Shown here piece after piece: positions 10,536-20,532 of a DNA stretch of 64,000 nucleotides; the first letter of the stretch is position 1; the number at the start of each line of letters is the position of its first letter. Location: positions 1,488,001 to 1,552,000 of the forward strand of contig NC_089494.1 in the NCBI RefSeq assembly GCF_036850765.1. Direction: 5' to 3'. Origin of the DNA: Saccopteryx bilineata (Eukaryota; Chordata; Mammalia; Chiroptera; Emballonuridae). Made by a program: the position numbers and the translations under genes. The notes under the pieces are model-generated. The model worked only from the letters and a program-made list of their open reading frames with translations, was not told the DNA's origin and searched no databases.

Positions 10536-11343
10536 CAGAAAAGTCAAAGAAGCATCTCCGAGCCCACATCTTGGCAGTCAGGCAGGCAGTTTTGATTCAA
10601 AACACACCCGTGGCTTCAGAGAGGATCACTTGGTGCAGCCTGGGGGTGGCCAGGGGCAAGATGTGCTCCTTTAAAAGCAATCATTAAAGTCATCTGGAAG
10701 TCAAATGAGATCCACAGAAACAGAGTTAACGAGGGGCGGAGGCTGTGGGACTCCATCTGGGTGCATCTGTGGGGAAACACACAGTGTCCACACCCTCTGG
10801 CAAGGGTCAGCCCCCCCCCCCCGAAGGTGCTACTGGCCTGGGGTGAACCTTTCCTTTGCTGGACCTGACATTTCCAGGCAAGGACAGTAGTGAACACCCA
10901 GCTGGCTGACGTCAGCTTCTTATGAAACCATGAGGCTTTAAAGGAAACCAGTCGTGGGCCTTGGCTGTAACCTCGCAGTCTGCCAGCTCTAAACCGGAGC
11001 TGCGTTTCTGGGCCCTTGACGTAGGGAGAGCCTCCGCCTCCGAGTTTCCCACAGTGGGTGACCACCAGAGACGGTTATATCTGCGGCTGGTGTTTGCCCC
11101 TTAGGGAAACCTGTTCACATTGTAGGGTGGGTAGTAACAAGGGCAAGGGGCCCTGAGGGTCCCCAGGACTCCCCAGGGAAGAGCCCATGTCAACATGACA
11201 GGTGCAGACAGAGGTGGAAGTCCCATTCCGGACAGCGTGGTCTCTGAGCACACCTTCTCCTGGCTTTGCTGTTTATGCTGGAATGGAGTCAGGAGAGCAC
11301 ATTTCTACTTCATAAAATTACCCCACTTTCCAAATGTTTTCTC
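10536..11343. other. unique sequence with a CRE-like palindrome
   Basis: No gene or repeat recognised apart from the palindrome at 10905-10916 and a run of C at 10809-10822. Confidence 0.45.
10905..10916. promoter_or_regulatory. CRE/ATF-type palindrome
   Basis: GCTGACGTCAGC is a perfect 12-bp palindrome containing the full cAMP-response element TGACGTCA. The motif is certain; function is inferred. No nearby transcription unit is visible. Confidence 0.4.
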
Positions 11344-11942
11344 AATTATTTGTGCATGCACACATGTGCACACATATGCATGTGTACATGCATATGTGCA
11401 CACACACGGCACTACACACATGGACATGCCACTTGCATGCACAGCTATGCACACAGTACATACTCGCACATGTACACACATGTACACAGTACATGCACAT
11501 ACACGGGCACATGCCACATGCATGCACAGCTACACACGCATGCACACAGTACATACTCACACATGTACATACATGTACACAGTACATGCACACAAGCACA
11601 TACACATACCACATGCATGCACAGCTGAGCATGCACATGGACACAGTACATACTCGCACATGTACATGCATGTACACTCATGAACACAGTACATGCACAC
11701 AAGCACAGACACAGGCACATACCACATGCATGCACAGCTGTGCACACACATGGACACAGTACACACTTGCACATGTACATGCATGCACACTCATGAACAC
11801 AGTACATACACACAAGCACATACACAGACACAGGCACATACCACATACATGCACAGCTGTGCACACACATGGACACAGTACACACTCACACATGTACATA
11901 CAGGTACACTCATGAACATAGTACATACACACATACACGCAC
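11344..11942. repeat. CA/TG-rich higher-order tandem repeat
   Basis: About 600 bp of alternating purine-pyrimidine words (ACACAGTACATGCACA, ACATGTACATGCATG). A landmark CATGCACAGCT recurs at about 11435, 11520, 11615, 11728 and 11848, so larger units of 85-120 bp contain the short words. All three plus frames and the minus frames are open over long stretches (cysteine/histidine/threonine-rich), which is a repeat effect. Confidence 0.93.
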
Positions 11943-13004
11943 TCTTTCCTGGGGGTGGTGGAGCAGCACCAGGAGGCTCAGCCCACCAGGTTCCAGCACC
12001 GCTGTTGTGACTTGGTCACTGCTGGAGAGATGGCATACCCAGTGGACACCATGCTCTGCCTGGCAGTATAACAGAGTGCACTCTACATGTGAGCAAGCAT
12101 GTTCTCTGTACTCCAGAGTCTCACTGCATTGAACACCCAACACTCGTAAAAGCCAGCACATAGGGGCTTGGCCCTGGGTCCTTGAGGATGGGTCCCAGGG
12201 CACCTGGGCAGCTGTCAGCTTCTTGGACTGGGACCGTCTCCCAGGTTAGACTGGCAGCTGAGAGCCGCCGTGGGGAGGACTGGGGCTGCTGGTCTGTGGC
12301 CGCCAGGAACGGCACACAGAGGACAGAGCCGGCGGGCACAGCTAGGTGGGCTCTTCCCCGGCTCCGTGATTCCAGAAGCGTCCTGACCGTGACCTTCAGC
12401 CCCTTCCCGAGTGAGCTGCCCACACTGGACAGCCCACACTGCACCCCTGCTGAGGGTGGGCTGGGACGCTGGGTCTGCTCGCCCGGATGACAGTTGTGCC
12501 TATCCTGTGCATGTCCTGTGGGCAGCCACCCCGACAGGCCAGAGAGACAACTGTGACCAAAGGGTCTACGCACTCCGCGTGCGGGCTGTTCTGTCCCTTG
12601 CGGGAGAGACAGGCAGAGAGCCCGTGAGAAACATGGTGGTGTCTGTTCTAACGAGTCCCGTGGAGACCTTAAGGAGAGACGGGATAGGGATGCTGGTTAG
12701 TGGGGACAGCGCCCTGTGACAAAGCCGTCAGGGACAGCCTTACTGGGATGCAAGGAGGCAAGGACCTGGGCAGGCGAGCCCGTGAGCAGGGCGAGTCCCT
12801 GGGGGCCCTACAGGCGTGAAGCTCGTTGGACAACTGCCCAGAAGTCCTCGGCCAAGCGAGGCCCTTTCCCCTGAAGTGACACTCAGATTTCCACTGTTGA
12901 TCAACCCCTGCGGCCCTGAGCGTCCGCCAGCGTGAAGCTTGCTTGCAGCGTGAACGTCTCCGGTCCTCGGCGGAAGGTTTTCTTCCCCTGGTTTGCCTTG
13001 GGCA
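11943..13004. other. unique sequence, nothing recognised
   Basis: GC-rich unique DNA with overlapping short frames on both strands. No exon with convincing splice sites or known domain. Confidence 0.45.
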
Positions 13005-13338
13005 TTTGCCCCGGTCTCTGCTGTGACGCTGACACGTCAACACTGGGTTTTCATGCACCATTGTCCCCGCTTCAGAGCATCCTGGCAGCCGGAGTCCCGT
13101 CTTCCAGTTCCCTCCATCCTTAAAAAGTCTTGTTGGTTTCTTTGTTTTGAAGCAGTATCCAATATTTTAGGTGTTACTTTGTGTTTATTTGGAGTCTAGT
13201 GACGGTAACATTGTTTTATGTGTTTGTTGCCGTTGATTCTATCCTTCGCTCCTTTTCTACCGGGAACCTTCCCCGTTTCTTTATTGCTTTATAAAAGATA
13301 ATCAGTATAGTCCAAGGATTATGGAAAAGTAAGAAGTG
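13005..13338 (+). repeat. left arm of a long inverted repeat
   Basis: About 334 bp that reappears in reverse complement at 13954-14306. Counting by eye, about ten substitutions and one insertion (a TTTG-rich expansion of roughly 18 bp in the right arm) separate them, i.e. about 97 percent identity outside the insertion. Similarity stops sharply at GGAAAAGTAAGAAGTG on the inner side. I do not recognise the arm as a known repeat family. Confidence 0.9.
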
Positions 13339-13953
13339 ATCTTACTTTCTAACAACACGCGGCGTTGCTGTGTGTGCTGCGCAGGAACCGATGCTTGCGT
13401 GCAGCGAAACCACTTTCTTTTCATCCTCCCGATGCCCAGAGTGTCACAAGGCCTTGCCCACGGGCTCAGGGACTTGCTGTCATTATCCCCCTTCCACAGT
13501 GACCCCCTTAATTCGTCTGGAATATTCTGGGCTGGGACGTGAAGGAAGGAGACAAGGTTTGGGTGACCAGCCGTCCCAACAGGAGCAAATGCGAGCTTTC
13601 ACCATCGTATTGTGTGACTGGAGGCATGGGCCCCAGCAGCCCGGGGAGGGGGGTGGGGGGGGACCGACAGTCACCACAGAGCACGGGCAGCCTGGTCTCT
13701 GTCACGGATGCTGTTTCCTTCTGCGCCGAACCCGCTGCAGCTGGGACAGATGTCAGAGCTGCCGCGACGCTTGGTTTCTATTCAATTAGCCCTCATTTCA
13801 TTTACTTGCCATCAGACTCTGAAGTGAGCGGGGCCTTGATTCACGGGGGGGGGGGGGGGGGGGGGCTGTTGTATCACTTGCTCCTCTTTCCCGCCTTGTT
13901 TCCCCAAACCCTATTTTTTCCCCCTTTAATATAGTTGTACATTTAGCTCAGAA
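13339..13953. other. spacer of the inverted repeat
   Basis: 615 bp of unique sequence holding a 21-G run at 13845-13865 and an AT-motif patch (ATTCAATTAGCCCTCATTTC) near 13780. No gene recognised. Confidence 0.5.
13845..13865. repeat. poly-G run
   Basis: Twenty-one consecutive G on the plus strand, in the loop of the inverted repeat. Length may be unreliable in sequencing. Confidence 0.9.
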
Positions 13954-14306
13954 CACTTCTTACTTTTCCATAATCCTTGGACTATACTGATTATCTTTTA
14001 TAAAGCAATAAAGAAAAGGGGAAGGTTCCCGGTAGAAAAGGAGCGAAGGATAGAATCAACGGCAACAAACACATAAAACAATGTTACCGTCACTAGACTC
14101 CAAATAAACACAAAGTAACACCTAAAAGATTGGATAATACTTCAAAACAAAAAACAAACAAACAAAAAAAAAACCAACAAGACTTTTTAAGGATGGAGGG
14201 AACTGGAAGACGGGACTCCGGCTGCCACGATGCTCTGAAGCGGGGACAATGGTGCATGAAAACCCGGTGTAGAAGTGTCAGCGTCACAGCAGAGACCAGG
14301 GCAGAA
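13954..14306 (-). repeat. right arm of a long inverted repeat
   Basis: Reverse complement of 13005-13338 with about 97 percent identity. It carries a longer A/CAAA-rich tract (14140-14175) than the left arm. On transcription across both arms, the RNA could fold into a hairpin of over 300 bp. Confidence 0.9.
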
Positions 14307-15016
14307 ACAAGGTGCATGCTGTTGGCCCGGGATTCCCTAGTGTTAGGAGGACATGCTAAGAAAAGAACCGAAGGGGCAGATGCCGTCTTAGCCCTGCAGG
14401 GTCCTCGGGGTGTAGGATGCACCAGCCAAACAAGCCACCCCCCCCACCAACACCGGGAAGAGCTCCGATGTCCTACAAGGAGACAGAGGAACATGCTGCT
14501 CGGAGTCCTGCATCAGGACGCAGCCTGCTGCACTCACAGAAAGGGTGCAAGACTAGGCATGTTCCTGACCTGTTAGCACAGGAGATGGTCTGGTGGCGTC
14601 GTCCCGGACAGAGGCGCCCATGGACGCACACAGCCGGTCCACGAAGGAGGGCAGGGCGTGACGAACGGGCACTTTCTTAATTTCTGATCGTTCAGCCTAT
14701 TTGCTGACTCCACGATTCATTTCTGTGAACGGACAGTAGTGTGTGTTTTGAGGGTTTAACCGCTGGGGAATGATTTGTGCCATGACACTGGGGTGAGTGG
14801 GGTCTGCCCACGAGCCCCGGATGGCCCCATGATGACAGCAGTGATGGGGCAGACGCCCTGCTCCCTGGCTGCGTCTGCTGAGAAGGCCCACAAGCTGTGA
14901 TGCCCCAGGAGCGGTGAGCACACCCGGCACTGAGATCTTGGTCTCTAACACCATCTGCAATCAAAAGGAACCTGGTTCCTTGGAGAAACGGCTGCTTCTG
15001 GCACAGGGGCAGAAAG
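14307..15016. other. unique sequence, nothing recognised
   Basis: No gene, RNA or repeat recognised. Short overlapping frames only. Confidence 0.45.
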
Positions 15017-15018
15017 TA

Positions 15019-15268
15019 TACTGCTCACGAAAGTTAGGGGACATTTCAAAATGAATATGAAGCGATAAAAAAAAGAAGCATTTGATGTTTTTATTTTTAT
15101 TAAACAAGAACATCAGAAAAGCCAATGACAAGTCAAAGAAAGTTGTTCAATTATGCAAAGGAGATGCAAAACCAACTTTTATTTCATTGGTGGAAATGCA
15201 CTCGACAAAAGGCTGAGAGTACTGGAGTATCTGCACGTCCCCTGACCCCCTAATTTTTGTGAACAGTG
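15019..15268. mobile_element. Tc1/mariner-type MITE, 250 bp
   Basis: The ends are imperfect terminal inverted repeats: TACTGCTCACGAAAGTTAGG on the left, and on the right (reverse complement) CACTGTTCACAAAAATTAGG. They are flanked by TA dinucleotides at 15017-15018 and 15269-15270, the target duplication of Tc1/mariner elements. The inside is AT-rich with no transposase, so it is a non-autonomous copy. The family name is not recalled with certainty. Confidence 0.8.
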
Positions 15269-15270
15269 TA

Positions 15271-16340
15271 GCTGTGGGCCGAGCAGCGTGCCTTTCCTCC
15301 AAAGCAGATGGTATGCAATGGAAGGAAAAAAGCAACTTCTTTGAGGGGAAAGCCAGAACATGCTTCTGCAGCCAGGTGACCAAGGCCAACACCAACAGAG
15401 ATGTGTCATGTGGACAGGAAGGGTAGGAGGGGCCCCTGGTCCGGGTATGACCAGAGGGCACTTTGCTACTCCCATGCTTTTTTCCTACCGAAACACACAG
15501 TCCAGTCTAATCAGAAGAACATCAAGGCTTTCTATGACATGCCTGGCCCATCCTCCCTAAGACTTACCCAGTGATCAGAAAGAAGGCAAGTCCGAGGAGC
15601 TCACAGCTCACCGCTCACAGCCAGGAGCCTGCAGAGCCGTGCTGAGTAAAGACACCAGGACCCGGGATGGGGCCGGGACCAGGGAAAGGCCCTCGGGGAG
15701 AAGCCGAGGGACCCTGAAGGAGGCACGCACCTTTGTTCTCACGGGGGCAGACGTCCGTTTGCAGACGGTGGCAAGCACACCCCACAGCACCGGGCGCTGA
15801 CACGAGAGGGAAACCGGGTGGATGGGAATCTGCCGTGTCTTTGCAAATTCTCTACAAATCTAAAACTATTCTAAAATACTGTATAAAGTTTTATTTTTAG
15901 AAAAGCTAAAAGTGGTTACTCCCTGATAGAATGTGTGTGTGCTTTCTGGAAGCAAGCAAGACCCCAGAATAGAGACTAAGGATGGTGTGAAGGGGGACCT
16001 TTGGAGCTGAGGTCTTGGGGGTCACGAGAGGGGGATGGGCGTGGGGTTGCTGCTCCCAGTCAGGCAGGCCAGCAGGCACCTGGGCCAGGTGTGACAGGGG
16101 CTGGACAGGTGGGCAGTGCTGGCCCCTCTCGGGCTCCTCTCCTCTGGGCCAGTCCTCCTGCTGCCTCTGCTTCTCAGAGCCTGCCCCTCCCTTCTGCCCT
16201 CTGCAGCTTCCAGTGCTCCTGGGGGCACCCCTCTCTCTGCTGCCCCTCCCCCTCCAGCGGCCTCCCCTCCTGGTCCCTTTCTTCTCCCTGGGGGCTCCCC
16301 CACTGTGCAGATGCCCCCTCCAGGTCTGTTCATTCCACAA
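15271..16340. other. unique sequence, weak L1 3' trace
   Basis: No gene recognised. AAATCTAAAACTATTCTAAA followed by ATAAAGTTTTATTTTTAG at about 15855-15900 resembles the 3' end of an old L1. The rest is unique. Confidence 0.4.
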
Positions 16341-16716
16341 TTTTTATTTTATTTTATTTTATTTTTCATTTTTCCAAAGCTGGAAACGGGGAGGCAGTCA
16401 GACAGGCTCCTGCATGTGCCCGACCGGGATCCACCCGGCATGCCCACCAGGGGGCGATGTTCTGCCCCTCTGGGGTGTCGCTCTGTTGCATCCAGAGCCA
16501 TTCTAGCGCCTGGGGCAGAGGCCACAGAGCCATCCCCAGCGCCCGGGCCTTCTTTGCTCCAATGGAGCCTCGGCTGTGGGAGGGGAAGAGAGAGACAGAG
16601 AGGAAGGAGAGGGGGAGGGTTGGAGAAGCAGATGGGCGCTTCTCCTGTGTGCCCTGGCCGGGAATCGAACCCGGGACTCCCGCCGACGCTCTACCGCTGA
16701 GCTAACCGTCCAGGGC
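16341..16716 (-). mobile_element. long bat SINE copy A (antisense)
   Basis: tRNA-derived SINE of about 375 bp in reverse orientation. The tRNA-like head lies at the right end (reading GAATCGAACCCGGG, i.e. an intact box B GGTTCGATTCC) and the (TTTTA)n tail at the left. The body carries one CTCF-like motif at 16441. Flanks (TCATTCCAC against TCATCCACT) suggest a worn target duplication. Confidence 0.9.
16441..16459 (+). promoter_or_regulatory. CTCF-like motif in SINE A
   Basis: TGCCCACCAGGGGGCGATG matches the recalled CTCF consensus TGGCCACCAGGGGGCGCTA at 16 of 19 positions, with the CCACCAGGGGGCG core intact. Confidence 0.6.
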
Positions 16717-17194
16717 TCATCCACTCTTTATTTGTCCCCATCACTCCCTTTCCCCATTATTGACTAAGTAGCGGAAGTCACATTTGTTTTAATTCCTTGT
16801 TCTCTTGCCCGAATCAAGTTTCAGACGCTCAGATTTTAAAGAGCCGGTAAGAGGAACACATCAGCCGCAGGGAACAGGCGATGTGACCGTCCCACTGGGA
16901 CCTCGTCCCGCGTTCAGCTGGAACAGAAGGGGCCACCACTGTCCCCTCGACACTTCGCGTCAGTGGGGACTGGACCCGAGGACCATTCGGTCAGACTTAC
17001 GAGTCGCCGGGTCAGCCTGGCTGAGCACAGCCGCCGGCACCCCAGTCTCGGCAAACCCGCTCCCCTCTGTGGCTCGATTAGGGCTTTCTGCCTCCTACTG
17101 ACCACAGCATTCCGCCCCACCCCCAGGCGTCGGCAGCCTTAGGCGCATGCACACGGAGACTACACGCCTGGCACTAGCGTGTCTTTGGTGAGTT
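16717..17194. other. unique sequence, nothing recognised
   Basis: About 480 bp between a SINE and an LTR relic. No gene or repeat recognised. Confidence 0.45.
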
Positions 17195-17955
17195 ACCTGT
17201 GGTGGTTGTAACAAACACCACAAACGTGGCGGCTTTAAGCCGTAGGAAACCCATGTCTCACACTTCTAGAGGCTGGGAGTCTAAGGTCCAGGGAGAGGCA
17301 CGCCCCTTCCAGAGCTCCGGGGGGAGAGTGCCTTCCAGCTCCCAGGGGCACCAGGCCTTCTGGGTTCATGGCTGCCCCAGTCCAACCTCTTAGGTCTCAT
17401 TTCTTTCACCCTGCGGGTAAGTCTCGCTTCAGGGCTTGCCACAGATGACCAACCACAGAGGAATGTCTGACGTCACACGCCGAGGAGTCCTGGGTGATTG
17501 GAAACCGCTAGAAGTTAAACATACTCAAACTTCCATGAAAGACCATCCTCTGTCCAGTAGCCAATCGGCTAAATGCCCCACGACCCTTCCTGCTCCCCCG
17601 CCCCTAAACCCTTAAAAAAGCACGTCCTAGCCTGTGCCTGGTGCGACTCTCCCTTACGAGTCAGCCCGGCAGGGTTCCTCTCTTCCTTTCAATAGAGCCT
17701 GTTACACTGGTCTTTTCTCTGATGGGTTCTAACACAGCCTCAGCCTCCATCTTCACGTGGCCTCTACATCTCCAATCTCCCTCTCTTGAGTCTCAGAAGG
17801 ACGCCAGTCACCAGATTCAAGACCCACCCAGACAACCTAGAATGCTCTCCTCTCAAGATCTGTACCCTGATTGTATCTGCAAAGATCCTTATTCCAGATA
17901 CGATCACATAATGAGGTCCCGGTGGACACACCTTTTGGGGGACCACTAGTCACCC
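17195..17955 (-). mobile_element. MLT1/MaLR LTR relic, antisense, split by an insertion
   Basis: The left part (17195-17400: CCACAAACGTGGCGGCTTTA, then an ACTTCTAGAGGCTGGGAGTC block) and the right part (17745-17955: TCTTCACGTGG, AGGACGCCAGTCACC, GACCCACCCAGACAACC, CTTTTGGGGGACC) match, in order, the reverse complement of the MLT1 LTR as I recall it. About 340 bp of unrelated sequence separates them (next entry). Confidence 0.75.
17440..17735 (+). mobile_element. candidate solo retroviral LTR nested in MLT1
   Basis: The insert has LTR-like layout: a U3-like part with a CRE (TGACGTCA, 17468) and CCAAT (about 17561), a TATA-like CCTTAAAAAAGC (about 17611), an R-like part, a degenerate polyadenylation signal in TTTCAATAGAGCC (about 17690), and an end in ...TTCTAACA. 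It looks like an ERV1-type solo LTR. Exact ends and target duplication could not be fixed. No internal viral gene is present. Confidence 0.5.
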
Positions 17956-18239
17956 CAGGATATCTGTTCATATTTGATTTTTTTACTAATCAAATCTAAT
18001 GACACGAGGCCCTCCATTCACGAGGCCGTGCGTTAGAGGATATTTTTGTAGTATTTTCCTGATAAGGCAAGGATTACAAGGTCAAAAACTGAATTCCATG
18101 ACTTTTTTTTTTTTTTTAATGTACTGGCCTCAGGAGTTCAGAAATTTGCAAGGAGAGTTGAACAATAACTTTTTGGCAGTTTTGCAGAAATCTCATTTCA
18201 TGTTAGTTTCAGCTCAGATTGCTAGAGAGAAGGTAATCT
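17956..18239. other. AT-richer unique sequence
   Basis: Holds a T run at 18104-18118. No gene or clear repeat family recognised. Confidence 0.4.
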
Positions 18240-18330
18240 GCCTATTACACAAATATTTATCCAGTGTCCTGTGTGTGCCAGGCCTGGGGGGGGGGGGTCA
18301 ATGGTGAATGGAAACAGTCCAAGGATAAGA
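18240..18330 (+). mobile_element. L2/MIR3-type relic
   Basis: CAAATATTTATCCAGTGTCC, GTGTGCCAGGCCTGG and GTGAATGGAAACAGTCC match the well-known phrase order of ancient L2/MIR-class repeats (recalled: AATATTTATTGAGCACCTAC, TGTGCCAGGCACTG, GTGAACAAAACAG). Confidence 0.6.
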
Positions 18331-18639
18331 CTGTTGGAGGGGAGGAACAGATGATAGACACGAGGCCCAGACTGAAGGAACAAGCCCACGACCCATACAC
18401 AAGGCAGACTTACTCCCCTGGTCCCTCTCTGTCCCTTTCCTGTGCCCTAGGATGAGGACCCATGGTATCCCCGTCACTCTCTGGTGACCCCAAGTCCGAT
18501 GCGGTAATTCACCAGGCCTGTATGTTAACCTACACATCAGTCTCCACTCAGGTTCTTGTCCCCCCCCCCCCGCCCCCCCACTCCCCACCGAAGTGCTGCT
18601 TCCAGGGCACTGCCCGGCCCTGGCCTGGGGACAGTGTGG
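18331..18639. other. unique sequence with a C-rich run
   Basis: Contains a C-rich run at 18559-18580. Nothing else recognised. Confidence 0.4.
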
Positions 18640-18890
18640 CACGCTGAATCACAGCCCCAGAGACGTGACATCCTAGTCCCCGGAACCCGTGCAAAGGGCA
18701 CGTTGCTGACGGGATTAAGCTAAGGGTCTTGAGACAGGGAGATAGTCCTGGGTTATCTGGGTGCCCCCAGTGTCACCACAGGTCTGACGGGAAGAAGGCA
18801 GGGTGAAAGGAGGAGGAGGAGGCAACGTGTCCGTGTAAGTAGAGATTAGGGGGAGGCGGTCACAAGCCAAAGAGGTGGCTCAACGTCCCA
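18640..18890 (+). mobile_element. MLT1-type LTR relic
   Basis: GCTGAATCACAGCCCCAGAG, CATCCTAGTCCCCGGAACCC, GGGATTAAGCTAAGGGTCTT, GAGACAGGGAGATAGTCCTG, and a GGTTATCTGGGTG block follow the order of an MLT1/MaLR-class LTR in sense orientation. Diverged and lacking its right end. Confidence 0.65.
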
Positions 18891-20087
18891 CAAGTCTCTT
18901 CAGGACCTGGGACCTGGCCCTGCCACCAACCGAAGGGCAGGAACGGCCCTCCTCACCCTCCCGCATGCCGATACCTGGACCTTCCCCCGCCTGCCCCAGG
19001 GTTGCTGCCTCTTTCTGCCCCTAACACCTGCCCTGGCTCCATCCACCTGTGACTCCAGCCTCCTCCCTCCGTGGCTCCAGCCCCAGGTGCCAAGGCCACC
19101 GTGTCCTGCACCCCTTGCCCTTTGGCCTCCTCTCCTCAGGTCCCGCCCCTGCCACACGACGGTTCTGTCGTTCACATACAACCACTGGGAGAACCAGGAG
19201 GCGCCCGGTGGGCCCAGGCAGGGGAGAGAGCCCTTGTCCTCGGCGCTGACAAGGTTCCAGAGGAGAACACGTCTCCCTTCCAGGCTGTGCAGAAGGACCA
19301 GGACCGATCAGATGGCACTGACCTCCCCACACTGCGCTCCCGTGCGGTCCAGGTGACACGGAGGCGCGGAGGCTGGCCCGGAGCTTCACCGTCACGTGCT
19401 TGAAGGACAGCCTCCGTGTGTGATTCCCAGGATCCTAGGACCCCAGAGTGGGACAAGACCCAGAGACCACGGAGTCCTCCCTGGGGCAGGGCCTCTGACC
19501 TTCTGAAGAGGTCATCAAAGGTTCCGTGCTGGGCAACAGCACGTCTCTGAACACCCCGAGCTAACTCCCGGGATGGGGGCTGAGACGACTGGCTTGGGTA
19601 GGGACTCGGGTGTTGACCGTGCAGAAGAATAACATCAGCGATCCAAACACCCGAGCTGCGTAAAGTGCAGCTCAGACTCCTGCCGATGTTGTGGTCCTGG
19701 ACACGCGACTTCAGCTCTCTGGGTGGGGGAGGGGTGGGCAAAGCGGGGGTAGTGAGAGCACTTATGTCTCGGGGCAGCTGAGAGAAACGAGCCGCAGGCC
19801 ACAGCCAGCTCTGTGAGGCTCGTGTCTTCCACTGAGCACAGCGGATGCGCGGCAGGTGTCAGGAGGATCCTGCAAGCGGGTGTGTGTGTGTATGTGTGTC
19901 CCAGTGGGGTCTCATCTGCTGGGTAAGAGCAGGGGCACAGCTGTCTCCTCGCTTCGGAACTGGAGAAGCTGCGATGTACAAGAAGAGAAGATCTTGTTCT
20001 TGTCCGCGCAGCAGCAGGTTTGACTGACCAGCCAGCACACCCACACCACAGGGGGGATGGATTTAGCGTGGGCTCCAGCTGCTTCCC
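18891..20087. other. unique GC-rich sequence, nothing recognised
   Basis: Short GT-rich run at 19878-19899. Overlapping frames (19021-19395 minus, 19172-19741 minus) show no domain or splice support. Confidence 0.45.
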
Positions 20088-20532
20088 AACGTGGCCCCTC
20101 CCCTCACCACTGTGGCCCCTCCCCTACACCAGCGTGGCCCCTCCCCTACACCAGCATGCCCCCCTCACCAGTGAGGCCCCTCTCCTACAATAGCGTGGCC
20201 CCTCCCCTCACCAGTGAGGTCCCTCCCCTACACCAGTGTGGCCCCTCCCCTACACCAGCATGCCCCCCTCACCAGCATAGGCCCTCCCCTATACCAGCGT
20301 GGCTCCTCCCCTACACCAGTGTGGCCCCTCCCCTACACCAGTGTGGCCCCTCCCCTACACCAGCGTGGCTCCTCCCCTACACCAGTGTGGCCCCTCCTCT
20401 ACACCAGCGTGGCCCCTCCCCTCACCAGTGTGGCCCCTCCCCTGCACCAGCGTGGCCCCTCCCCTACACCAGTGTGGCCCCTCCCCTCACCAGCAAGCCC
20501 CCCCTACACCAGCACCTCCTCTTCACCAGCAC
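20088..20532. repeat. minisatellite, about 22-bp unit, about 20 copies
   Basis: Tandem units of CCTACACCAGTGTGGCCCCT plus CC, with variants GTGTGG/GCGTGG/GTGAGG/GCATGC and a CTCACCAG form. Variation is high at the left and lower in the centre (20290-20470). Proline-rich frames run through because the unit lacks stops. Confidence 0.93.
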
